Translations under genes and position numbers: made by a program | Shown here: in pieces, positions 36,994-46,425 of the stretch | Position numbering within the stretch: the stretch's first letter is position 1 | How the letters are laid out: each line of letters begins with the position of its first letter | Assembly: GCA_025359985.1 (NCBI GenBank) | Contig: JANYDB010000038.1 | Coordinates: forward strand, 1 to 64,000 | Origin: Burkholderiales bacterium | Lineage (GTDB): Bacteria > Pseudomonadota > Gammaproteobacteria > Burkholderiales > Usitatibacteraceae | Reading direction: 5' to 3' | Length of the DNA: 64,000 bases | The notes under the pieces: model-generated | The model's database searches: none | Seen by the model: only the letters and a program-made list of their open reading frames with translations | What the model was told of the DNA's origin: nothing

Positions 36994-38310
36994 ATGAAAA
37001 TTGAAATCAAAAATGGCCGCTTGATTGATCCCGCGACTAACCGTAACGAGAATGCTTCGCTATATATTGCCGATGGTGTTGTGGTTGGCATGGGCGGGGA
37101 GCCAGGCATGAGCGATGGCTCAGAAGCTAGCAATGGCGAGGCTCTTCGAAATTTTACCCCGGACAAAGTGATCGATGCATCGGGTAAGATTGTGTGCCCC
37201 GGCTTGGTCGATCTGTGCGCCCGTTTGCGTGAGCCTGGCTTTGAATATCGCGCCACACTTGAAAGCGAAATGCGCGCGGCCGTTGCGGGCGGCGTGACCT
37301 CTTTGGTGTGTCCACCCGATACCGATCCGGCGCTCGATGAGCCCGGGCTGGTCGAGATGCTAAAACGCCGCGCTACTATGGCCAACCTTGCGCGCGTCTA
37401 TCCACTCGGCGCACTGACGCTCGGCCTTAAAGGTGAAAAGCTGGCCGAAATGACCGAGCTTCACGAAGCCGGATGCGTTGGATTTTTTCAGGCCGATCAT
37501 CCGATTCGAGACACGATGGTGCTGTATCGCGCGCTCCAGTATGCGGCGACTTTTGGCTACACGGTGTGGCTGCGTCCACAGGAAGCCTATCTTGCCGCTG
37601 ACGGTATTGCGCACGACGGTGAGGTATCGACGCGCTTGGGGCTGGCGGGCATCCCGGTAAGCGCTGAAACCGTGGCCATTGCCACTATCACCACCTTGAT
37701 GCGCGAGACCGGTGCAAAAGTTCATCTGGCACGAATTTCCAGCGCCGCCGGTGTAGAGCTGGTGCGCCTCGCCAAATCGGCTGGTCTCCCACTCAGCTGC
37801 GATGTCGGCATTCATCATCTGCTGCTCACTGATCGCGATATCGGCTACTTTGATTCGCAGTACCGCTTCACCCCACCGCTACGCAGCCCGACTGATCGTG
37901 ATGCGCTCAGCCGTGCCGTCATTGACGGCACTATTGACGCCATCTGCTCGGATCATACGCCGCATGATGATGATGCCAAGCATGTGCCGTTTGGTGAAGC
38001 ACAAGCCGGTGCAACCGCGCTGGAAACACTCCTGTCGTTGACGCTTAAATGGGCCGACAATCAGCAAGTACCGTTACCGCTGGCGCTGAAAAAAATCACC
38101 TCTGATCCGGCGCGCGTAGTCGATTTAAAGGCGGGACAATTTTTGCTTGGCGCCGCTGCTGATGTATGTATTTTTAACCCGCAGTCTTTTTGGGTCATCG
38201 CCGCAAAAACTCTCATGAGCCAAGGCAAGAACACGCCTTATCTGGGCCGAGAATTGCAGGGCAAGGTTACGCATACACTGGTTAACGGACAATTGGTTTT
38301 CCCCAGTTAA
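36994..38310 (+). CDS. pyrX: dihydroorotase-like protein lacking catalytic metal ligands (PyrX/PyrC' type)
   Basis: 438 residues, amidohydrolase fold. The zinc-binding HxH of the DLHVHLREPG motif is replaced by Cys75-Ala-Arg77 (DLCARLREPG). The later Asp and His ligands expected in the FSDDG- and HCED-type motifs are also absent (GCVGFFQADH, LRPQEAYL), while GIHHLLLTD and SDHTPHDDDAKHVPFGEA remain. By analogy with the Pseudomonas pyrBC' locus this is probably a structural partner of the aspartate carbamoyltransferase upstream, with an active pyrC elsewhere. An extra stretch near residues 35-55 (EPGMSDGSEASNGEA) is a local insert. It starts 58 bases after pyrB. Confidence 0.88.
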   Translation: MKIEIKNGRLIDPATNRNENASLYIADGVVVGMGGEPGMSDGSEASNGEALRNFTPDKVIDASGKIVCPGLVDLCARLREPGFEYRATLESEMRAAVAGGVTSLVCPPDTDPALDEPGLVEMLKRRATMANLARVYPLGALTLGLKGEKLAEMTELHEAGCVGFFQADHPIRDTMVLYRALQYAATFGYTVWLRPQEAYLAADGIAHDGEVSTRLGLAGIPVSAETVAIATITTLMRETGAKVHLARISSAAGVELVRLAKSAGLPLSCDVGIHHLLLTDRDIGYFDSQYRFTPPLRSPTDRDALSRAVIDGTIDAICSDHTPHDDDAKHVPFGEAQAGATALETLLSLTLKWADNQQVPLPLALKKITSDPARVVDLKAGQFLLGAAADVCIFNPQSFWVIAAKTLMSQGKNTPYLGRELQGKVTHTLVNGQLVFPS

Positions 38311-38394
38311 CAGCTGACAAAAAGGTGGCGCTGCGGGAACTTGGCCGCCCTAATTTTGACTAATCTCCATCTCTTTTTTAATTGTGAACACCTG

Positions 38395-40476
38395 ATGAGC
38401 CCATCCAACCCACTGCTTGATTTCACTGGCTTGCCGCGCTTCGCAGCCATTACATCCACGCACATCCAGCCTGCCATTGAGATGCTGATTGCAGAAGCCG
38501 ATGCCACTGCCGAGCGGCTGATCACTGATGAGCGTACGCCCACCTGGCAAAATTTTGCCACCCCGCTTGACGACGCACATGAGCGTCTAGCGCGCGCATG
38601 GGGGATTGTCAGCCATTTGAACGGGGTGGCTAATTCAGCCGCCCTGCGCGAGGCTTATAACAGCATGCTGCCTGCGGTGACCCAATACTGGACGGGTGTT
38701 TCACAAAATCTGGCGCTTTATAACAAATACAAAATGATTCACCAGTATGCGCTGCAAACCGTGGCATCCCAGCTCACCTCTACGCAGCAACAGGCGTTGG
38801 AAAATGAACTGCGCGATTTCCGTCTGGGCGGGGCTGAATTAAGTGATGAGAAAAAAATGCGGTATCAGGCGTGGCAGGAAGAACTCTCAACACTGATGTC
38901 CACATTTAACGATAACGTGCTCGATGCGACCAATGCGTTTGCGTATGTGGTGACTGATGAAGCTGAGCTTGCCGGGTTGCCTGATGATGCGAAGGCGGCA
39001 GCGCTGGAAACGGCGCACAAAGAAGGGCTTAAGGGCTGGAAATTTACCCTGCATGCGCCTTCCTACAGCCCGATCATGCAATACGCTGATTCGCAGCAAC
39101 TGCGTGAAAAACTGTATCGCGCTTATGTGACTCGCGGCTCTGAACTGGGTGCTGATCCGAAGTGGGATAACAGCTCTGTAATCACCCGTATTTTATGGCT
39201 TCGCGCCGAGAGCGCTAGGCTATTGGGCTTTGCCAATTTCGCCGAATTATCAGTCGCCACCAAAATGGCCGATACCCCGGCTGAAGTCATTGATTTCTTA
39301 TCGACCATGGCCGCAAGAGCCAAACCGTTTGCCGTTAGCGACTGGGCCGAGCTGACCGCATTCGCCAAACATGAATTCAAAATGGAAGTGGTAAATGCAT
39401 GGGATGTGGCGTATCTATCCGAAAAATTGCGTGAACAGCGATACGCGTTTTCTGACCTTGAAGTAAAAAAATATTTCCCGGAGTCGCAAGTATTGGCGGG
39501 CCTATTTCGGGTGGTCGAAACTATTTACGGCGTCAAGATGACCGAGGCCAGCGCCGACTCATGGCATGCCGATGCGCGCTTTTTTGATGTGCGCAACCAG
39601 GATGGCTCGCTCGTGGGACAGTTTTATCTCGACCTTTTTGCACGTGATGCCAAACGTGGCGGCGCGTGGATGGATGATGCGATTAATCGTCGCCGCCTGG
39701 TTGGCGGCATTCAGCATCCGGTCGCATTTTTAACCTGCAATTTTTCACCGCCTGTAGGTGAAAAGCCGGCTGTATTTACACACGATGAAGTCATCACGCT
39801 GTTCCATGAGTTTGGGCATGGTTTGCATCAACTGCTGACCGAGGTGGATGAATTGGGGGTGTCCGGTATCAGCGGCGTGGAATGGGATGCGGTTGAATTG
39901 CCTTCACAGTTCATGGAAAATTTTTGCTGGGAATGGGCCGTGCTAAAACACATGACTCGCCATGTTGATACCGGCGAGCCGCTGCCGCGCGCGCTGTTTG
40001 ACAAAATGATTGCCGCCAAAAATTTCCAGGCCGGCATGGGCTTCATGCGCCAGATTGAATTTGCCTTGTTTGATATGCGTCTGCATGGCGACTTTGATCT
40101 TGCGTCATCATCACCACTGCAATTGCTTGATGCGGTGCGCCGTGAAGTGGCCGTGATACCCGCCGCGCCGTTTAATCGCATGCCGCATACTTTTGGGCAT
40201 ATTTTTGGGGGCGGCTATGCAGCCGGCTATTACAGTTACAAGTGGGCAGAGGTATTGTCGGCAGATGCTTATGCCGCGTTTGAAGAATCCACTAGCGCTG
40301 CTGATATTGTTGCCGATGTCGGTGTGTTGAATGCCACTACGGGTGCCCGGTTTCGGCGCGAAGTGCTGGCGCGTGGCGGTAGCCGCCCGGCGCTGGAGTC
40401 GTTCATAGCATTTCGTGGCCGCAAACCTGAAATCGATGCATTGTTGCGTCACAATGGAATGAAACTGGCCGCGTAA
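38395..40476 (+). CDS. prlC: oligopeptidase A (M3 family zinc peptidase)
   Basis: About 693 residues. Cytoplasmic metallopeptidase that degrades small peptides, including cut signal peptides. The zinc site is FHEFGHGLHQLL (HExxH form) with the third ligand Glu in the following helix near WDAVELPSQFMENFCWE. AFLTCNFSPP and FGHIFGGGYAAGYYSYKWAEVL are typical of the M3A group. I chose the ATG at 38395 (MSPSNPLLDF), in line with the family; a TTG upstream at 38341 also keeps the frame. Confidence 0.95.
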   Translation: MSPSNPLLDFTGLPRFAAITSTHIQPAIEMLIAEADATAERLITDERTPTWQNFATPLDDAHERLARAWGIVSHLNGVANSAALREAYNSMLPAVTQYWTGVSQNLALYNKYKMIHQYALQTVASQLTSTQQQALENELRDFRLGGAELSDEKKMRYQAWQEELSTLMSTFNDNVLDATNAFAYVVTDEAELAGLPDDAKAAALETAHKEGLKGWKFTLHAPSYSPIMQYADSQQLREKLYRAYVTRGSELGADPKWDNSSVITRILWLRAESARLLGFANFAELSVATKMADTPAEVIDFLSTMAARAKPFAVSDWAELTAFAKHEFKMEVVNAWDVAYLSEKLREQRYAFSDLEVKKYFPESQVLAGLFRVVETIYGVKMTEASADSWHADARFFDVRNQDGSLVGQFYLDLFARDAKRGGAWMDDAINRRRLVGGIQHPVAFLTCNFSPPVGEKPAVFTHDEVITLFHEFGHGLHQLLTEVDELGVSGISGVEWDAVELPSQFMENFCWEWAVLKHMTRHVDTGEPLPRALFDKMIAAKNFQAGMGFMRQIEFALFDMRLHGDFDLASSSPLQLLDAVRREVAVIPAAPFNRMPHTFGHIFGGGYAAGYYSYKWAEVLSADAYAAFEESTSAADIVADVGVLNATTGARFRREVLARGGSRPALESFIAFRGRKPEIDALLRHNGMKLAA

Positions 40477-40503
40477 TTTAATTATGAGTACGGGGAAAAT
40501 TAC

Positions 40504-41091
40504 ATGAACACATTTCGCGCTATTGCATGGCTGGCACTACCGTTAATCACCGCTTCATTAGCGGTATCAGCTCAAGGGCTATATCGCTGGATCGATAAAG
40601 ACGGCAATGTTACTTACTCCGACGCGCCGCCGCCCAAAGACGCAAAAGGCGTGCAGAAAAAAAAGCTGGGGGACAGCGTGGTGGCCAGCGAAAATGACAA
40701 TATGCCGTTTGCGGTCAAAAATGCGATGCAGCGTAATCCCGTTATCTTGTATGCCAACAACTGTGGCGAAGCCTGCGATCAGTCCCGCGCATTACTGAGC
40801 AAACGCGGCGTCCCGTTTGTAAACCGCAACCCCGAAACCGACCCGGGCGCGGCGGAAGCACTGAAAGACCTCGTGGGTCAACTTAGTGTGCCTACCTTGG
40901 CCGTTGGCACGAATAGCGTTACAGGTTTCAGTGAAAGCGCCTGGAACAGCGCGCTGGATGTAGCAGGCTATCCCCGTTTTAATGTGTTGGGCAATGCACG
41001 AGTCGCACCTAATGCGCCCGCTCCCGGTTCTGTTCCCACCCCTGTCCCTGCCTCCATCTCTCCCCCCGCATCACCTGCTCAGCCTCGATAG
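40504..41091 (+). CDS. DUF4124/glutaredoxin-like periplasmic protein
   Basis: 195 residues. A signal peptide (MNTFRAIAWLALPLITASL, cut near VSA-QG) is followed by a DUF4124 module (LYRWIDKDGNVTYSDAPPP). The second half is glutaredoxin-like: PVILYANNCGEACDQSRALL, with a CxxxC in place of the CxxC, then VPFVNRNPETD and VPTLAVG with the cis-Pro. A Pro/Ala-rich tail (VPTPVPASISPPASPAQP) ends it. It is probably a periplasmic thiol protein. It is seven bases ahead of xthA, so the two may share a transcript. Confidence 0.85.
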   Translation: MNTFRAIAWLALPLITASLAVSAQGLYRWIDKDGNVTYSDAPPPKDAKGVQKKKLGDSVVASENDNMPFAVKNAMQRNPVILYANNCGEACDQSRALLSKRGVPFVNRNPETDPGAAEALKDLVGQLSVPTLAVGTNSVTGFSESAWNSALDVAGYPRFNVLGNARVAPNAPAPGSVPTPVPASISPPASPAQPR

Positions 41092-41098
41092 GCCTCTG

Positions 41099-41866
41099 AT
41101 GAAACTAGTTACGTGGAATGTTAATTCACTGAATGTGCGCCTGCCACATGTGCTGGACTGGCTAAAAGAGCATCAACCGGATGCGCTTTGCCTGCAGGAA
41201 TTAAAACTCGAAAGCAGCAAATTTCCACAAGAAGCTTTTGATGAAGTGGGCTATTACGCCGCGTTTGAAGGCCAAAAAACTTATAACGGGGTCGCTATTT
41301 TGTCGCGCGTCAAACCGGAAGATGTGGTTAAAGGCATGCTCAATTTCGCCGACGAGCAGCGGCGCGTTATTGCCGCCACTCTTAACGGGGTTCGGGTTGT
41401 ATGTGTGTATATCCCGAACGGGCAAAGTGTTGATTCAGATAAATATCAGTACAAGCTTGCTTGGCTGTCTGCACTTCAGACCTTCATGAAAGAGGAAATT
41501 GCGATCTATGGTGATGTCGCCCTTTTAGGCGATTACAACATTGCACCTGCCGATGCCGATGTATACGACCCCAAACAATGGGAAGGCCAAGTGCTGTGTA
41601 CCGATGCAGAACGCGCTGCCTATCAAGGCCTGTTAGGTTTGGGCATGAAGGACGGGTTTCGTTTATTTGAGCAACCCGAAAAAAGTTTTACCTGGTGGGA
41701 TTACCGCATGAACGGTTTTAAACGCAATCTGGGCATGCGTATTGATCATATTTTGCTCACACCGAATTTGGCAAGCGCCTGTGCAAGCGCTGTCATTGAT
41801 CTGATTCCGCGCAAGCTTGAACGCCCTTCGGATCATGCGCCGGTGGCGGTCACGTTACGAGCTTAG
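41099..41866 (+). CDS. xthA: exodeoxyribonuclease III
   Basis: 255 residues. AP endonuclease/3' exonuclease of base-excision repair. The catalytic residues lie in WNVNSLNVR, CLQELKLE (Glu), GDYNIAPADADVYDP (Asp/Asn) and RIDHILLTP to RPSDHAPV (terminal Asp-His). KLVTWNVNSLN marks the start at 41099; the frame is open further upstream through the previous gene. It belongs to the ExoA/XthA-type EEP nucleases of betaproteobacteria. Confidence 0.95.
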   Translation: MKLVTWNVNSLNVRLPHVLDWLKEHQPDALCLQELKLESSKFPQEAFDEVGYYAAFEGQKTYNGVAILSRVKPEDVVKGMLNFADEQRRVIAATLNGVRVVCVYIPNGQSVDSDKYQYKLAWLSALQTFMKEEIAIYGDVALLGDYNIAPADADVYDPKQWEGQVLCTDAERAAYQGLLGLGMKDGFRLFEQPEKSFTWWDYRMNGFKRNLGMRIDHILLTPNLASACASAVIDLIPRKLERPSDHAPVAVTLRA

Positions 41867-42073
41867 TGCAAATTTTGTGCGCGCTCATTACGATTTCAAT
41901 GCACATCTAAACATAAGCTCTGACGCAAGCGGTGACCGTTGTGAAAACGCGTGCCGCCCAATCGTTGTGGGCCACCGTCTGACAGGCTTATTTCCCGCGC
42001 TGGTCACTGAGCGTAGAATGCAAAATCGTGATGTTCATGTCGTTATTGATTTTGCTGTTTTTTTCATTGTCCT

Positions 42074-44875
42074 GTGAGCGTATATAAGAACTACCCATCT
42101 GCGGCTGTCGATACCCTGGCTCGCTACGAAATCCTAGATACTTCGCCAGAAGCGGCGTTTGATGATATTGCTCGCCGTGCAGCAGAGGCACTGCGTACGC
42201 CGATGTCGGGAATTTCTTTTTTTGATCCGGGCGAGTCCGCTATTTCGCCTGTGGAACCATCTGACTTGTCGGGCGAGAATGTAAAGATTGAACGGCGGGA
42301 ATGGCGGGAATGGTTTAAGGCCCGCCACTATTTACCCATGACCGAATTTTCGGCAGCGGATTGTTTTTATCAACCGGCATTGCTGCCCACTAACCGTTCG
42401 CCAAAGCCTTTTGTAGTGACCGATGCGTTATCTGACAAACGATTGCGCGATCATCCACTCGTTAGCGGCCCTCCTTATCTTTGTTTTTATGCGGGCGCCG
42501 GTATTTTTTCGCGCGACAATGAATTAATCGGCGTGCTGTCTGTGTTTGATACGGTCGGGCGCGATTTATCGATTTCGGACGCCGAGGCACTAACCAATTT
42601 GGCGAACTTGATTAGCGCCAGACTGGAAGCACGCGCTGAAGCACGGCGTGAGCGTCGCCTTCATGCTCTGAACGCGCCGACTATACCCTACAGCGTCAGC
42701 ACCCCATCTTCAGCCGAGCAGCGTATTGAGCATTTGACGGCCGAATTTGTTCGGCTCGAGAATTTACTGGAAGAGGAAATTGCGATTCGCCAGGCAGCCG
42801 AAGACAAGCTGCGTGCGGAAAAAGAGTTTTCGGATGCGGCTATTCAAAGTCTTCCGGGTTCGTTCTATATGTTCGACGTTAATGGCAAAGTGGTGCGTTG
42901 GAACGCCAGTTTTCAAGAAAACTCGGGATACACCGCAGCCGAAATTGCCAACCATCGCGCGCTGGATTTTATCGCCGACAATGATCGCGCCGCCGTTGCT
43001 GACGCACTACGCCGGATATTTGATCGTGGCGATGACGTTTCGATGGAAGCGCAAATGCGTCATCGCGATGGCCACACGGCCCCTTACTCATTTCATGGTC
43101 GCCCTCTTGATATTGATGGCAAACGCTACTGTATCGGTGTAGGCCGCGATATTACTGAACGCAAAAAAAATGAAGGCGAAGTTCGCGCTGCCAAAGAGCG
43201 CCTCGACCTTGCGTTATCCGGATCCAGTCTGGCGTTGTGGGATTGGGATGTTGTACAAGACACCATTTATTTTAATCAGGGCTGGAGCACCTTGCTGGGC
43301 GGTATACCCGTCGAGTCCCGCTATCGCGGCGAGGAAGTATTCGCGCAATGCCATCCTGAGGACAGCGTGCGCTTCAGCGCTGGTTTAATGCATGCGCTGA
43401 AAGGCGATCAAAACGATCTGAATGTTGAATATCGCACTGCCGCACATCACGGCGAATGGATCTGGATTCATACACGCGGCAAAGTCACCGAACGTGATCA
43501 GCATGGCCGCGCGCGGCGTATGACCGGCACCAGTGCCAATATTACCAACCGCAAGCTCGCTGAAGAGCGCGTAGAGTTTTTAGCAACGCGGGATCCACTT
43601 ACGGGGCTCCCCAATCGCATGCTGTTAAACGATCGACTGGAGCAGGGTATCGCCAATGCGGCGCGCAAACGCCTGCGTCTGGCGTTTATGTTTATCGATC
43701 TTGACCGCTTTAAAACCATCAATGATTCGCTCGGCCATGATGTCGGTGATGAACTTTTGAAGCGAGTTGCTGCACGGCTTTCCGCCTGCACCCGCGCCAA
43801 CGACACCGTCGCGCGTTTAGGCGGTGACGAATTCGCCGTGATTCTGGAGGACGTTGCCGTTGATAATGATGAGGCCGCACAAACTGTGGCCGAGAAGATG
43901 ATTGCGTCGCTGGCTTCTCCAATACTCATCAACAATCAGCACTTGAACACCTCATGCTCGATCGGTATTGGCTTATTTCCCAGCGACGGCATGGATTCAC
44001 AAACCTTGATGAAGCACGCTGATGTAGCAATGTACGATGCGAAAGCGAAAGGCCGCAATAACTACCAGTTTTTCTCGCACGAAATGAATGCGCGCGCCCA
44101 GGATCGGCTCTCGACTGAAAATTATTTGCGCCTGGCGTTACGGCGTGATGAGCTGGTCCTGCATTACCAGCCGCGGGTTTCATTCGCAACGGGCCGCGTC
44201 ACCGGGGTAGAGGCGCTAATTCGCTGGCAGCATCCGCGTCGGGGCTTACTATCGCCGGATAAATTTATCAGTGTGGCTGAAGACTCCGGCTTGATCATGC
44301 CGATTGGTGAATGGGTAATTGAAACCGCGTTTAATCAACTTGCTGAGTGGCATAAAAAAGGCAATCCTGATCTGCAACTCGCCGTCAATTTATCGCCTGG
44401 CCAGATTTTTGATGGCGAACGTTTGATTCGCGCTATTTCGACGTGCGCTGCCGCGGTCTCGCTTGATATGCGTACCGTTGAGCTCGAACTGACCGAAAGT
44501 ATGCTGCTAAAAAATATCGACGACACGGCTGCGCTACTTAATCGACTCGGCGAGTTGGGCGTGAGCGTTGCCATCGATGATTTCGGCACGGGCTTCTCCT
44601 CGCTCTCGTATCTGAAGCAGTTGCCGGTGGACTCGATCAAGGTTGATTCTTCTTTTGTCCGCGATATTGGTACTGACCCAAATGATGAAGCCATCATTAC
44701 CGCCATCATTGCGATGACTCACAGCCTGAAATTAAATGTCGTCGCAGAGGGCGTGGAAACAGAAGAACAATATCGCGTATTGCGTGATTTGGGCTGTGAT
44801 GAATATCAGGGCTTCTACTTCGCCAAAGCGCTACCGCCGGATGAATTTGAGGCGCAATTTCTCGATGCAAACTAG
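42074..44875 (+). CDS. GAF-PAS-PAS-GGDEF-EAL cyclic-di-GMP enzyme
   Basis: 933 residues, no membrane segment, so a cytoplasmic sensor. An N-terminal GAF domain (about residues 5-185) leads into a coiled coil (EFVRLENLLEEEIAIRQAAE) and two PAS domains (about 250-370 and 375-500). The GGDEF domain has the intact active site GGDEF (583-587) and an inhibitory RxxD five residues before it (RAND, 574-577). The EAL domain starts with EALIRW (713) and keeps TGFSSLSYLKQLPVDSIKVD. Both synthase and phosphodiesterase sites look complete. The start is GTG at 42074 with a weak ribosome site. The preceding 207 bases are empty. Confidence 0.95.
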   Translation: MSVYKNYPSAAVDTLARYEILDTSPEAAFDDIARRAAEALRTPMSGISFFDPGESAISPVEPSDLSGENVKIERREWREWFKARHYLPMTEFSAADCFYQPALLPTNRSPKPFVVTDALSDKRLRDHPLVSGPPYLCFYAGAGIFSRDNELIGVLSVFDTVGRDLSISDAEALTNLANLISARLEARAEARRERRLHALNAPTIPYSVSTPSSAEQRIEHLTAEFVRLENLLEEEIAIRQAAEDKLRAEKEFSDAAIQSLPGSFYMFDVNGKVVRWNASFQENSGYTAAEIANHRALDFIADNDRAAVADALRRIFDRGDDVSMEAQMRHRDGHTAPYSFHGRPLDIDGKRYCIGVGRDITERKKNEGEVRAAKERLDLALSGSSLALWDWDVVQDTIYFNQGWSTLLGGIPVESRYRGEEVFAQCHPEDSVRFSAGLMHALKGDQNDLNVEYRTAAHHGEWIWIHTRGKVTERDQHGRARRMTGTSANITNRKLAEERVEFLATRDPLTGLPNRMLLNDRLEQGIANAARKRLRLAFMFIDLDRFKTINDSLGHDVGDELLKRVAARLSACTRANDTVARLGGDEFAVILEDVAVDNDEAAQTVAEKMIASLASPILINNQHLNTSCSIGIGLFPSDGMDSQTLMKHADVAMYDAKAKGRNNYQFFSHEMNARAQDRLSTENYLRLALRRDELVLHYQPRVSFATGRVTGVEALIRWQHPRRGLLSPDKFISVAEDSGLIMPIGEWVIETAFNQLAEWHKKGNPDLQLAVNLSPGQIFDGERLIRAISTCAAAVSLDMRTVELELTESMLLKNIDDTAALLNRLGELGVSVAIDDFGTGFSSLSYLKQLPVDSIKVDSSFVRDIGTDPNDEAIITAIIAMTHSLKLNVVAEGVETEEQYRVLRDLGCDEYQGFYFAKALPPDEFEAQFLDAN

Positions 44876-44959
44876 CGATGCTTTGTGGCTATTACACCAC
44901 CACCGCCTGTTGTTATTGTTATTTTTATCTTCATCTTCATCATTTTTAGGCTGCCAAGT

Positions 44960-46345
44960 TTATTGTAGACGCGGATGACAACCGGCGACGCCATCTATTG
45001 GCCTACCTTCCGTGATGTTGATCGCATCAGCCGCACTAACAATATCCGCCACATCAGCCGTATTGGCCACATCAGCCACATGGGTCAGCACTTCAGCCAG
45101 ACGATCAACGATTCGCCCCCACGAGAGCGACTCGGCTGCCGTGCGGGCATGATGTCCAAGCCGGGCCATCTGCGCGGGCGTTTCAGCTAGTGAACGCGCG
45201 GCCTCAACGAAAGCTTCCGCATCATCAAAAGGCACCAGTACACCTGATTTTGCGTGCACGATATGTTGATGCGCAGCCGCATAATCAAAGGCAATAACAG
45301 CGAGGCCGCTGGCAAGCGCCTCGATTGTGACATTGCCAAATGTTTCCGTCGTGCTCGGGAATAAAAATACATCCGCTGAAGCATAGTGCGCCGCAAGATC
45401 AGCACCTACTCGTGTGCCTGCAAATATAAAATCTGGATGCGCGGCGCGTAAGGCTTGTGCGTCTGGCCCGTCGCCTACCAAGACAACGCGGGTGTGCGGA
45501 TTGACGGTCCGCATCGCATAAGCGGCTTTTATAAAAAGCTGCAGATTTTTTTCGGGTGCCAACCGTCCCACACACATGACCACAGGCCCATCACTTTTTG
45601 AACCCGCGTTTTTGGCATCGACATCTTGGGCATCGGCACTTTGCACAACCGTACCCCAGCTATCGCGCAAAGCCTGGCTGCGGCGCGCCGGATTAAATAG
45701 CACGGTATCAATACCGCGCCCCACTACCGCCAACCGCTGATAGCCTCGCGTCTGCAGCGTCTCACGCATCTGCGCAGTCGGCACCAGGGTGGCCGCACAT
45801 CGGTTGTGCAATGCTCTTAAAATTCGATCCACCAGGCCTGCAAATAAACCGATCCCGTAGTGGCGGCTGTAGGCGTGAAAATTAGTGTGGAACCCGGATG
45901 AAACGGGAATGCCCAAACGCCGCGCCGCAATGAGTGCTGACCAGCCGAGCGGGCCCTCAGTGACGATATGCACTACATCAGGCCGCACCTTGCGCCATGC
46001 CGCAACCAGGGTGCCCGGCCAGACCAAGCCCATTTGCAGTTCGCGATACCGGGGAATCGCAAGGCCACGAATCAGACGCACGCACAAGCGCGATTCTAGC
46101 GGCTTTGCTGGTTCGCTCCTTACACTTTTGCTGTGCGTATTTTTGCCTGACTCGGGATCCTGATCGCCGGCCTGCCGCGGGCGCGTTAGCTCAACGGTAT
46201 GGCCTTGTTGAAGCAGCGTCTCGACCATATGACGCATGGTATGCGCAACCCCATTAATTTCTGGCGCATAGGTTTCAGTAACAACAGCAACCCGTAGCAG
46301 GCGCTTGGCTTGCACCGGAGCAAAAGATTGGATGGACGACAACAT
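44960..46345 (-). CDS. glycosyltransferase family 4 protein with repeat-like tail
   Basis: About 461 residues, GT-B fold. The acceptor-side domain begins RVAVVTETYAPEINGVAHTM and includes FHTNFHAYSRHYG. The donor domain has CVGRLAPEKNLQLFIKAA and the ETFGNVTIEALASGLAVIAF signature, with the ExxxxxxxE pair. It resembles the alpha-mannosyl/lipid glycosyltransferases that modify diacylglycerol or inositol lipids. The last ~35 residues are made of repeats (VADVANTADVADIVSAADA). I chose the ATG at 46345; a TTG at 46363 also fits. It is followed on the minus strand side by psd upstream, 80 bases away. Confidence 0.87.
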   Translation of the reverse strand: MLSSIQSFAPVQAKRLLRVAVVTETYAPEINGVAHTMRHMVETLLQQGHTVELTRPRQAGDQDPESGKNTHSKSVRSEPAKPLESRLCVRLIRGLAIPRYRELQMGLVWPGTLVAAWRKVRPDVVHIVTEGPLGWSALIAARRLGIPVSSGFHTNFHAYSRHYGIGLFAGLVDRILRALHNRCAATLVPTAQMRETLQTRGYQRLAVVGRGIDTVLFNPARRSQALRDSWGTVVQSADAQDVDAKNAGSKSDGPVVMCVGRLAPEKNLQLFIKAAYAMRTVNPHTRVVLVGDGPDAQALRAAHPDFIFAGTRVGADLAAHYASADVFLFPSTTETFGNVTIEALASGLAVIAFDYAAAHQHIVHAKSGVLVPFDDAEAFVEAARSLAETPAQMARLGHHARTAAESLSWGRIVDRLAEVLTHVADVANTADVADIVSAADAINITEGRPIDGVAGCHPRLQ

Positions 46346-46425
46346 AATAAATACTTTGATCAACTTTTATGAAGCCGTCATGACAACTGTATTAAGTTTT
46401 CATGACCGCCGCTCATGATGGTGAC

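Noticed and set aside
36531-37385. Open frame of 284 codons on the minus strand across pyrB and pyrX
   Set aside because: It spans two real genes and the gap between them without any recognisable domain.
41867-42073. Possible small gene before the GGDEF-EAL protein
   Set aside because: Short open frames exist but none has a ribosome site or protein-like composition.
45000-45080. Tandem repeat resembling a CRISPR or iteron array
   Set aside because: The units are degenerate, contiguous and in frame with the glycosyltransferase C-terminus.
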